Shown: positions 1-5,041 of the stretch, piece by piece
Layout of the letters: each line of letters opens with the position of its first letter
Position numbering within the stretch: position 1 is the first letter of the stretch
Assembly: GCA_002683395.1 (NCBI GenBank)
Contig: NYTG01000019.1
Coordinates: 1-5,041 of the forward strand
Direction of reading: 5' to 3'
Length of the DNA: 5,041 nucleotides
From: Halieaceae bacterium
GTDB taxonomy: Bacteria; Pseudomonadota; Gammaproteobacteria; Pseudomonadales; Halieaceae
The notes under the pieces: generated by a model
What the model saw: the letters and a program-made list of their open reading frames with translations, nothing else
The model's database searches: none
Told to the model about the DNA's origin: nothing
Made by a program: the position numbers and the translations under genes

Positions 1-623
1 GTAAAATCGACATTCGCAGCCCGCTTGGTCAGATCAATCAGCACATTGTCCGAGATCGCGCTATCCCCGATGGCAGTGCGCTCCACGAGCGCCAGCACCG
101 GCATGCCCGCCTCGCTGGCCACCACGACAAAGCTATCCGCTACGCCCGCGTCAGCGACAAAATGCTTGCTGCCCACCAGTTTGCCGGCGGCATCGAGCGT
201 CACACCCATATTGGCAGCACCCCAGTCGGCATGATCAAGAAATGCCACGGTTCCCACCATGCCACCGCAAAGACGGCCCAGCCACTCCGCCGCAGACTCG
301 CCCGCCGCGCGCCAGACAAGCTGCCCCGCGAGCGTGGTGCTCAGTAAGGGCGTACCCAATAAACCACCCCCGAGCGCCTCAAAGACGGGGACCGCTGAAC
401 CGACACCCATCCCCGCACCGCCGACGCTGTCGGGTAAAGCAATGCCGGTCCATCCCATCTCGACCATGGTCTGCCAGATCGCCGAATCAAATCCGGTATC
501 AGTTTCCAGTTGCGAACGAATCGCTTCGATAGGTGCCTGATCACGGACAAATCCCCTCGCAACATCAAGGAGCATGCCCTGCTCTTCCGTAACGCTGATC
601 GCTACATTTTGCGCTAATGACAT
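1..623 (-). CDS. Acyl-CoA dehydrogenase-like small subunit, 3' end cut by window edge
   Basis: The frame is open from the ATG at 623 to base 1 (207 residues visible), so the C-terminal half lies outside the window. Residues 1-120 read as an ACAD N-terminal helical domain: a TEEQGMLLDVARGFVRD start, then MVEMGWTGIALPDSVGGAGMG near 53-73, the usual 'G-W-x-G-I/L-x-x-P-x-x-x-G-G-x-G' block. Residues 120-207 follow the beta-rich middle domain (KLVGSKHFVADAGVADSFVVVA), but the canonical (S/T)EPxxGSD motif is absent; AFLDHADWGAANMG stands in its place. Degenerate partners like this are known as one subunit of heterotetrameric ACADs in steroid side-chain beta-oxidation. It starts 11 bases after the stop of the 635-1837 gene, so translational coupling and a shared complex are likely (inference). 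Whether a catalytic base exists cannot be judged, because the C-terminal domain is missing. It should act in the cytoplasm. Confidence 0.9.
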   Translation of the reverse strand, partial: MSLAQNVAISVTEEQGMLLDVARGFVRDQAPIEAIRSQLETDTGFDSAIWQTMVEMGWTGIALPDSVGGAGMGVGSAVPVFEALGGGLLGTPLLSTTLAGQLVWRAAGESAAEWLGRLCGGMVGTVAFLDHADWGAANMGVTLDAAGKLVGSKHFVADAGVADSFVVVASEAGMPVLALVERTAIGDSAISDNVLIDLTKRAANVDF

Positions 624-629
624 CTCAGG

Positions 630-636
630 TCCCCTT
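630..636 (-). promoter_or_regulatory. Ribosome binding site of the small ACAD subunit
   Basis: AAGGGGA on the minus strand lies 6 bases before the ATG at 623 and overlaps the TAA stop codon (637-635) of the upstream ACAD gene. This tight overlap of stop codon and ribosome binding site suggests translational coupling of the two subunits. Confidence 0.7.
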
Positions 637-1837
637 ACTTTGGCAAGCCGAGTACATGCTCAGCGATGATATTGGCCTGTACCTGCGTGGTACCACCACC
701 GATTGTGGCGCCAAAATTACTGAAGTAGGCGCGCTGCCAGAAACCGCCGCTTACCGCATCCGCATCGCCGACATAAAGGGCGCTCTGAGCCCCCTGCTTG
801 CTGGCGGTATATTGTTTCATGCGTCGCTCATACTCGGTCCCCCGATACTTGACCGATAGCGCCAGTCCCATGGGATAGTCTGAGTTCAGGGCTGGAACGG
901 CCATGCGGCGACCACAGAGCGTCAGTGCCTTCGACTCCATGATAAATCCGACCAGATCATCCCGAACAATAGGATCGGACAACAAGGGCTCACCGTCGTG
1001 TTCGAAATTCGATAGCGCTTCGATCATGTCGTCGACCTGAATCGTGAGACCCCAGTAACCGCTGGCCTGACCTGCCGTGACGCCTCGCTCGTACTCAAGG
1101 GTCTTCATGGCCACTCTCCATCCACCCCCGTCCTCGCCCATCAGGCAGCTCGCAGGAATGCGTGCATCGGTGAAAAATGTCTGGTTAAAACCGTACTCCC
1201 CGGTCACCTTTCGAATGGGATGCGCCTCCACGCCGTCGATCTTCATGGGCGAGAGGAAGAACGAGAGACCATCATACTTTCGCTCAGCCTTGGGATTCGT
1301 GCGGGCCAGCAGGATCATGTGGTCAGCGTAGTTACCGAGTGTCGTCCAAATTTTCGAGCCATTGACCACATAGTCATCGCCGTCTCGCACTGCACGCGTT
1401 TGCACAGCCCCCAGATCAGACCCGTGATCGGGCTCGGAAAAGCCCTGACACCAGATCTCTTCACCCGAGAGGATATTTTTGATGTATTGGGCCTTCTCTT
1501 CGTCGGTGCCCATGTCGAGTAATAACGGGCCGACCCAGTTGAGACCGATCGTGTTGAAGATAATGGGGGCCCTGTGCTTACCCAGTTCCTTGTCCACGAC
1601 ATATTGATAGGCGGGGTCCGCCCCCTGCCCGCCGTACTCGGTCGGCCAGTGCATACCCAGGTACCCGGCACTCCACAGCTTATGTTGCCACTCTCGCAGG
1701 AAATCGAGCTGCTGCTCGGTCCCCACCTCCAAGAACGTGAGGGGCAGGAGGAAACCGGGATCGGCCGGCACATTTTCCGCCATCCACGCGGCCACTTCTT
1801 CCCGAAATGCGCTCAACGCTGCTTTACTTTCACTCAT
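635..1837 (-). CDS. Acyl-CoA dehydrogenase, large (catalytic-type) subunit, 400 aa
   Basis: A complete FAD-dependent ACAD, predicted to oxidise an acyl-CoA to the trans-2-enoyl-CoA in the cytoplasm and pass electrons to electron-transfer flavoprotein. Residues 1-125 form the helical N-domain (GYLGMHWPTEYGGQG near 58-72). Residues 126-235 form the middle domain, with SEPDHGSD at 134-141 and VVNGSKIWTT at 157-166. The rest is the C-terminal helical domain. Glu250 in TLEYERG fits the helix-G catalytic base of the isovaleryl-CoA and long-chain dehydrogenases. The position that carries the base in medium-chain enzymes is Gly381 (IGGGTTQVQ). The ATG at 1837 is chosen over one 21 codons upstream (1900) because a strong AGGAGA site precedes it and the extra N-terminus is unlike the family. 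With the next gene (start at 623, 11-base gap) it resembles the FadE26/27- or FadE28/29-type pairs of steroid degradation. The substrate is not determined by sequence; branched or isoprenoid acyl-CoAs are alternatives. Confidence 0.94.
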   Translation of the reverse strand: MSESKAALSAFREEVAAWMAENVPADPGFLLPLTFLEVGTEQQLDFLREWQHKLWSAGYLGMHWPTEYGGQGADPAYQYVVDKELGKHRAPIIFNTIGLNWVGPLLLDMGTDEEKAQYIKNILSGEEIWCQGFSEPDHGSDLGAVQTRAVRDGDDYVVNGSKIWTTLGNYADHMILLARTNPKAERKYDGLSFFLSPMKIDGVEAHPIRKVTGEYGFNQTFFTDARIPASCLMGEDGGGWRVAMKTLEYERGVTAGQASGYWGLTIQVDDMIEALSNFEHDGEPLLSDPIVRDDLVGFIMESKALTLCGRRMAVPALNSDYPMGLALSVKYRGTEYERRMKQYTASKQGAQSALYVGDADAVSGGFWQRAYFSNFGATIGGGTTQVQANIIAEHVLGLPK

Positions 1838-1843
1838 GGTGTG

Positions 1844-1849
1844 TCTCCT
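1844..1849 (-). promoter_or_regulatory. Ribosome binding site that sets the start at 1837
   Basis: AGGAGA on the minus strand ends 6 bases before the ATG at 1837. No comparable site precedes the in-frame ATG at 1900, so 1837 is the better start for the 400-residue ACAD. Confidence 0.8.
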
Positions 1850-1865
1850 GCTATGCCAGCCCCAA

Positions 1866-1871
1866 ATTATA
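1866..1871 (-). promoter_or_regulatory. Possible internal -10 element before the ACAD subunit pair
   Basis: A perfect TATAAT lies on the minus strand in the 105-base gap between the first and second ACAD genes. It would start a transcript near 1859, about 20 bases before the ATG at 1837 and just large enough to hold the ribosome binding site. At 17-base spacing the -35 position reads CATTAT, a poor match, and there is no extended -10 TG. It may be a weak or activator-dependent internal promoter, or chance. Confidence 0.28.
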
Positions 1872-1942
1872 GGGTCAAAGCCCGGCGCATAATGGCGCAA
1901 GGCAGATCAAATTATCAGTCTACTCAGATATCAGGTGGCCGC

Positions 1943-3109
1943 TCAGAGGCCGTATTGCCGCGTCGCAAGATCACGCATGATCTCCTCGGAACCACCGCCA
2001 ATCGCGTTCACCCGCACCTCACGATAAATTCGCTCCACCCGGTTACCTCGCATGTAGCCCAGGCCCCCGAGAATCTGCATCGCCTCGCGGGCACAGAACT
2101 CCATCACCTCACTGGCCTGAACCTTGAGTAACGCAATATCGCCCGGGTTGGGCGTACCCGCTTCGATCGACTCGTAGCACAAGCGAATGTAGGCCTGTGT
2201 CGCATTGAGTTGCTGCTTCATCTGCGCAATTTTATGGCGGATCACCTGATGGTCTGCAAGACGCTTGCCAAATGTCTCGCGCTCGGTCGCCCAAGCCACC
2301 GCCTCTTCGAGACAGACGCGGGCGTAGGCCTCCATGGCCGCCGCCATGCCCATACGTTCGTTGTTAAAGTTGGTCATGATGACCCTGAAACCCTCATTCT
2401 CCGCGCCAATAAGATTCGCCACGGGCACCCGTACCTCGTCGAGATACAGCGTTGCGGTATCAGAGGCCCACCACCCCATCTTCCGATCCAGTGGCGTGCG
2501 AGAAAAACCGTCCGCGTCGGTCGGAATCAGAAGCATCGAAACGCCTGCGGCACCCGGACCACCCGTTCGCACTGCCGTTGACACCCAGTTGGCGCGCATT
2601 CCCCCCGTGATATAAGTCTTACTGCCGCTAACCACATAATGATCGCCATCGCGAATAGCCGTAGTGGCCAGGTTTGCGACGTCTGAGCCGCCCCCGGGTT
2701 CGGTGATCCCCAGCGAGATCCATTTTTCCCCCCTAAGCACCGGTAGCGCCACCTCCGCCTGCATTTCCTCGGGGCCCCAATTAAGCACTGGGGGCAGGCC
2801 AATCCCGTGAACCATCAGTGACGCGCTGACTCCCCCTGCACCCACCCTGGAGAGCTCTTCGTTGACAATCCATGAATGCCAGCTGTCGGCAGGCGTGCCA
2901 CCAAACTGTTCCGGGTAACCCAATCCCAACAGCCCAACCGCAGCCGCCTGGGGCCACAGGGTATTCGGTATCGCACCCGCCTCATCCCAATCGTCGGCAT
3001 AGGGCATGATTTCCGTGTCGACAAAACGTCGCAAAGCCTCACGCCACGCGTGATGTTCTTCGGTGAGATGCGGGTTGGGTAACCGCGCACTGTCAAAGTC
3101 AAGGCTCAT
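1943..3109 (-). CDS. Acyl-CoA dehydrogenase, 388 aa, first gene of the ACAD unit
   Basis: A full-length ACAD of normal family size, predicted to be a cytoplasmic FAD enzyme that introduces the alpha,beta double bond of acyl-CoAs in beta-oxidation. The N-domain (about 15-125) includes GLLGLGYPEQFGG. The middle domain carries TEPGGGSD at 136-143 and VVSGSKTYITGG at 159-170. The C-domain has RETFGKRLADHQ near 277-288, LGGLGY at 347-352 and the tail motif IGGGSEEIM. Glu251 in NNERMGMA matches the helix-G catalytic glutamate of isovaleryl-CoA and long-chain dehydrogenases. The medium-chain-type base position is glycine (Gly372). The ATG at 3109 is preferred over the GTG at 3115 because AGGA lies 7 bases before the ATG but only 1 base before the GTG. 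It retains all catalytic features, so it probably works as an ordinary homotetramer, separate from the downstream pair. Its substrate cannot be read from sequence. Confidence 0.95.
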   Translation of the reverse strand: MSLDFDSARLPNPHLTEEHHAWREALRRFVDTEIMPYADDWDEAGAIPNTLWPQAAAVGLLGLGYPEQFGGTPADSWHSWIVNEELSRVGAGGVSASLMVHGIGLPPVLNWGPEEMQAEVALPVLRGEKWISLGITEPGGGSDVANLATTAIRDGDHYVVSGSKTYITGGMRANWVSTAVRTGGPGAAGVSMLLIPTDADGFSRTPLDRKMGWWASDTATLYLDEVRVPVANLIGAENEGFRVIMTNFNNERMGMAAAMEAYARVCLEEAVAWATERETFGKRLADHQVIRHKIAQMKQQLNATQAYIRLCYESIEAGTPNPGDIALLKVQASEVMEFCAREAMQILGGLGYMRGNRVERIYREVRVNAIGGGSEEIMRDLATRQYGL

Positions 3110-3116
3110 GACCACG

Positions 3117-3120
3117 TCCT
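3117..3120 (-). promoter_or_regulatory. Ribosome binding site that sets the start at 3109
   Basis: AGGA on the minus strand is separated by 7 bases from the ATG at 3109. The alternative GTG at 3115 is almost adjacent to it and too close for initiation. Confidence 0.65.
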
Positions 3121-3169
3121 GTTGCTGGGGGATCGCGAAACGCTCGGGACCTAGTCCGGGGCGGTCTCT

Positions 3170-3198
3170 TTTTTACCCACTGATCAGCCCCGAGTCAA
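3170..3198 (-). promoter_or_regulatory. Sigma70-type promoter for the ACAD genes
   Basis: Reading leftwards, TTGACT (3198-3193) is followed by an exact 17-base spacer and TAAAAA (3175-3170). This gives 5/6 and 4/6 matches to the consensus. Transcription would begin near 3163, leaving a leader of about 54 bases before the ATG at 3109. The spacer contains one copy of the CTGATCAG palindrome (3180-3187), so a protein bound there would block RNA polymerase. The call rests on pattern only. Confidence 0.5.
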
Positions 3199-3256
3199 TT
3201 CGCGTATAAGGTACAATCGCGACCCCGACCCTATCGCCTCGGGGCGCACTGATCAG
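3178..3256. promoter_or_regulatory. Candidate operator: duplicated CACTGATCAG with inner inverted repeat
   Basis: The 10-mer CACTGATCAG, containing the perfect palindrome CTGATCAG, occurs at 3178-3187 and 3247-3256. Immediately inside them lie GCCCCGAG (3187-3194) and CTCGGGGC (3238-3245), an exact 8-base inverted repeat. The whole block therefore has near two-fold symmetry around about 3216-3218 and brackets the putative promoter cores of both divergent genes. A smaller dyad, TCGCG (3200-3204) with CGCGA (3218-3222), lies inside it. The arrangement suits binding of a dimeric regulator at two sites, perhaps with looping. No specific regulator family is recognised. Confidence 0.4.
3205..3217 (+). 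promoter_or_regulatory. Probable -10 region of the hemH promoter
   Basis: Two overlapping -10-like hexamers, TATAAG (3205-3210) and TACAAT (3212-3217), face hemH. The -35 positions at usual spacing (around 3182-3194) match the consensus poorly, so this promoter may be weak or need an activator. A start near 3224 would leave a leader of about 57 bases containing a CCCCGA/TCGGGG stem (3223-3228 with 3239-3244). Confidence 0.35.
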
Positions 3257-3269
3257 ACAGTCAGCGCTC

Positions 3270-3273
3270 AGGA
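3270..3273 (+). promoter_or_regulatory. Ribosome binding site of hemH
   Basis: AGGA lies 7 bases before the hemH ATG at 3281, at normal spacing, and supports this start. Confidence 0.65.
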
Positions 3274-3280
3274 ACCCGCT

Positions 3281-4363
3281 ATGAAATACCTCGGCCAGTC
3301 CGATTATCAGCACGCTACGGCGCCACGTATTGGCGTCCTGCTGACCAATCTTGGCACCCCTGAAGCGCCCACTACCAAGGCGCTGAAGCCCTATTTGAAG
3401 CAATTCTTGTGGGATCCCCGGGTCGTGGAAGTCCCGCGTCCGATCTGGTGGCTGATACTGAATGGCATCATCCTCAATACGCGACCCAAGCGCTCTGCCG
3501 AGGCGTACCGTATGGTGTGGAGTGATCGCGGCTCCCCCCTTCTGGCCCATCTTGAAGACCAGGTGGCGGGCGTATCGGCCAACCTGACATCACAGCATGG
3601 TGACCGGTTTGTTGTGCGGGGCGCGATGCGCTACGGCACCCCTGCCATCGCCGACGTACTCAGCGAGATGTTTGATGCAGGTATTCAGAAGCTGGTGGTA
3701 TTGCCGCTTTATCCACAATACGGAGGCCCCACTACCGGCTCCACTTTCGACGAAGTGAGCAGCGATCTGACGCGACGACGCTGGTTGCCCGCCCTGCGAT
3801 TCATCAGCTCTTATCACGACGACCCGCGTTACATCGGCGCGGTGGCCGACAGTATCCGGTCTCACTGGGAGCTCCATGGTCGAGCCGATAAACTGATCTT
3901 GTCTTACCACGGCATGCCCAAGCGATACCTGACTGAGGGGGACCCCTACCATTGTCAGTGTCACAAAACCTCTCGCCTTATCGGGCAGGCGCTCGGACTC
4001 GCTGAGAGCGAGATGATCACCACGTTCCAATCCCGATTTGGTCGCGAGGAGTGGTTGCAGCCCTATACCGACGAGACGTTACAGACGCTTCCGGATGACG
4101 GGGTCACAGCAGTGCAGGTCGTCTGTCCGGGTTTTTCAGCTGACTGCCTTGAAACCATTGAAGAAATTGGCATGGAAAACCGGGACACTTTCCTCGAGGC
4201 CGGCGGATCTCGCTACGAATATATCCCCTGCCTGAACGCCCAATCCCGTCATGTTGAGGCACTGACCAATCTCATCAGCGATGAGATCAATGGCTGGCTG
4301 GACCATCCTCAGGATCCCGGAGAAACGGATCAGCTGGCGCGCGAGCTGGGCGCCCCCCAGTAA
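3281..4363 (+). CDS. hemH: Ferrochelatase (protoporphyrin/coproporphyrin ferrochelatase), 360 aa
   Basis: Inserts Fe2+ into protoporphyrin IX to make protoheme, the last step of heme synthesis. In Gram-negative bacteria it acts at or near the inner face of the cytoplasmic membrane. The N-terminus has the family block GVLLTNLGTPEAPT (18-31). RGAMRYGTPAI (113-123) and LPLYPQYGGPTTGS (141-154) follow. The signature LSYHGMP (207-213) carries the catalytic His210, and the proteobacterial motif DPYHCQCHKT spans 221-230. The second metal-site acid is Glu291 in CPGFSADCLETIEEI (282-296), equivalent to Glu343 of the human enzyme. All key residues are present, and the length suits proteobacterial forms, somewhat longer than E. 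coli HemH. The last 20 or so residues are a charged, probably flexible tail. It is divergent from the ACAD genes and convergent with a metal transporter 6 bases downstream. Five cysteines (225, 227, 282, 289, 317) are noted, but an iron-sulphur cluster is not claimed. Confidence 0.98.
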   Translation: MKYLGQSDYQHATAPRIGVLLTNLGTPEAPTTKALKPYLKQFLWDPRVVEVPRPIWWLILNGIILNTRPKRSAEAYRMVWSDRGSPLLAHLEDQVAGVSANLTSQHGDRFVVRGAMRYGTPAIADVLSEMFDAGIQKLVVLPLYPQYGGPTTGSTFDEVSSDLTRRRWLPALRFISSYHDDPRYIGAVADSIRSHWELHGRADKLILSYHGMPKRYLTEGDPYHCQCHKTSRLIGQALGLAESEMITTFQSRFGREEWLQPYTDETLQTLPDDGVTAVQVVCPGFSADCLETIEEIGMENRDTFLEAGGSRYEYIPCLNAQSRHVEALTNLISDEINGWLDHPQDPGETDQLARELGAPQ

Positions 4364-4369
4364 CCCGCG

Positions 4370-5041
4370 TCAGTGGGCTGGCTCAAACCAGCCAAGCGCG
4401 TAGGCCACGCCCACTCCCAGCAGAAATAAGAAGGTCAGCCGCAACCGGTCGTGGCGGTGAAACTGGACTTCGGGCAGTAGGTCGCCCAGCGCGATGCAAA
4501 TAAAGGCACCCGCTGCGAAGGCCAGGATGGCGGGCAGCCATAGGTCAGAGGGGAAAAACGGCGTGGCACCAAAATAAAATAGCGCTGCGGTCACTGGGCA
4601 CAGCAGCGCAAAGGAGATGCCCGCAGACCAACGGGCAACAGAAGACCACCCTGTGGCAGCCATTACGGTCTCGATAGAGAGGGCATCCAGTGGCTTGTGC
4701 AGCAAAATAGCAAGAAACACGCCCGCACCTGCCAAGCTAGCGCCACCCATCGCACTGACCAGCACCGCCCCCAAGGCAGCACCATCCACAATCGTGTGAA
4801 CACACAGGCCGGCCAATAACCCGACGGCACCCATTTTTTGTTCGGGCAGATGCGCATGATCATGTGCATGCGCATGATGATGGGCATCTGCAGAGGACAA
4901 CTCGCAGTCCGCCGCTGCGCTACCAAAATCATGCTGATGAAAATGGAACCAGCGTAATAAAAGTAGCATGAACACAAGACCCGCGAGCGTCCAGATCATG
5001 ACCGTATCAATCGCTCCTGCGGCGGCAAAGCTATGGGGAAT
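4370..5041 (-). CDS. ZIP-family divalent metal transporter, 5' end cut by window edge
   Basis: Predicted inner-membrane importer of Zn2+, Fe2+ or related ions. The frame is open from base 5041 (223 residues visible), so the ATG at 4999 is internal and the true start and first two membrane helices lie outside. The visible part opens with IPHSFAAAG, resembling the end of ZIP helix 2. Helix 3 (about 15-31) is followed by a cytoplasmic loop (32-70) with ten histidines in HFHQH and a His/Ala/Asp run, as in ZIP metal-binding loops. Helix 4 carries HTIVDG (82-87) and helix 5 carries HKPLD (115-119), matching the family's HNxxDG and HxxPE-type motifs. Helices 6-8 follow, with FAAGAFICIALGDLLPE at 175-191. 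Thr83 and Lys116 replace the Asn and acidic residue usual at the second metal site. Its tail converges on hemH with a 6-base gap, so it is not in an operon with hemH. The exact metal is not predictable. Confidence 0.9.
   Translation of the reverse strand: MPHSFAAAGAIDTVMIWTLAGLVFMLLLLRWFHFHQHDFGSAAADCELSSADAHHHAHAHDHAHLPEQKMGAVGLLAGLCVHTIVDGAALGAVLVSAMGGASLAGAGVFLAILLHKPLDALSIETVMAATGWSSVARWSAGISFALLCPVTAALFYFGATPFFPSDLWLPAILAFAAGAFICIALGDLLPEVQFHRHDRLRLTFLFLLGVGVAYALGWFEPAH
4376..4393. other. Short hairpin at the convergent hemH/ZIP gene ends
   Basis: GGCTGG (4376-4381), a 6-base loop and CCAGCC (4388-4393) form a perfect 6-bp stem 13 bases after the hemH stop, inside the last codons of the transporter gene. 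Neither strand has a U-tract after it, so it is not a canonical intrinsic terminator. It might protect or slow the hemH transcript end. The two convergent genes otherwise have no room for separate terminators. Confidence 0.25.

Noticed and set aside
1315..1773. 152-codon minus-strand open frame within the large ACAD subunit
   Set aside because: It is the same strand but another frame of a clearly real gene. Its composition is arginine- and serine-rich, typical of an out-of-frame reading.
1838..1900. Upstream start for the 400-residue ACAD at 1900
   Set aside because: The extra 21 residues are unlike the family, and a strong AGGAGA precedes the ATG at 1837.
1574..2131. 185-codon plus-strand open frame across the ACAD junction
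   Set aside because: It lies antisense to two well-supported ACAD genes, has no recognisable domain and arises from the high GC content.
3147..3157. Small dyad GGAC-CTA-GTCC in the leader of the first ACAD gene
   Set aside because: Only 4 bp with a 3-base loop; it is too short to support as a regulatory structure.
3146..3174. Possible plus-strand intrinsic terminator: GGGACC/GGTCTC stem followed by six T
   Set aside because: No plus-strand gene lies upstream for it to terminate, the stem includes a G-U pair and an 11-base loop, and the T-run is better explained as the -10 of the minus-strand promoter.
3590..4030. 146-codon minus-strand open frame inside hemH
   Set aside because: It is antisense to conserved ferrochelatase codons, including the catalytic region, with no protein-family features.
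4370..4999. ZIP transporter as a complete 209-residue protein starting at the ATG at 4999
   Set aside because: The frame stays open to base 5041 with family-like residues (IPHSFAAAG) upstream, and a 209-residue form would lack the first two membrane helices.

Overview
The window is an ordinary-looking, moderately GC-rich bacterial chromosome segment made of five protein genes packed almost end to end. The ferrochelatase is proteobacterial in type, and several acyl-CoA dehydrogenases sit together. This suggests a heterotrophic, lipid- or steroid-using gammaproteobacterium, possibly of the marine Halieaceae/Spongiibacteraceae kind. That placement is inferred from protein character only; no phylogenetic marker was tested.

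Left part (1-3109, minus strand): three acyl-CoA dehydrogenase (ACAD) genes read leftwards and probably form one transcription unit. The first transcribed is a complete 388-residue ACAD (1943-3109). After a 105-base gap comes a complete 400-residue ACAD (635-1837). Eleven bases further on starts a third, degenerate ACAD-like gene (1-623), cut by the window edge. The last two look like the two subunits of a heteromeric ACAD of the type known from bacterial steroid side-chain degradation (the FadE26/27 and FadE28/29 families). The large subunit keeps the flavin and substrate motifs, and the small one lacks the usual middle-domain motif.

Centre (3110-3280): a 171-base divergent intergenic region holds a good minus-strand promoter for the ACAD genes, a weaker plus-strand promoter for hemH, and a conspicuous symmetric arrangement. 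A 10-base sequence containing the palindrome CTGATCAG occurs twice, 69 bases apart, and an 8-base inverted repeat lies just inside the two copies. This is the best candidate for a regulatory site in the window.

Right part (3281-5041): hemH (ferrochelatase, last step of protoheme synthesis) runs rightwards. Six bases after its stop codon it meets the convergent 3' end of a ZIP-family divalent metal transporter gene, whose 5' end lies beyond base 5041. The transporter has a histidine-rich cytoplasmic loop and altered residues at one of the two expected metal sites.

No RNA genes, insertion sequences, CRISPR arrays or prophage-like genes were seen. There is no non-coding stretch over 300 bases. 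I found no clear new biological system. The points most worth a second look are the symmetric intergenic element, the asymmetric ACAD pair and the unusual ZIP metal site.
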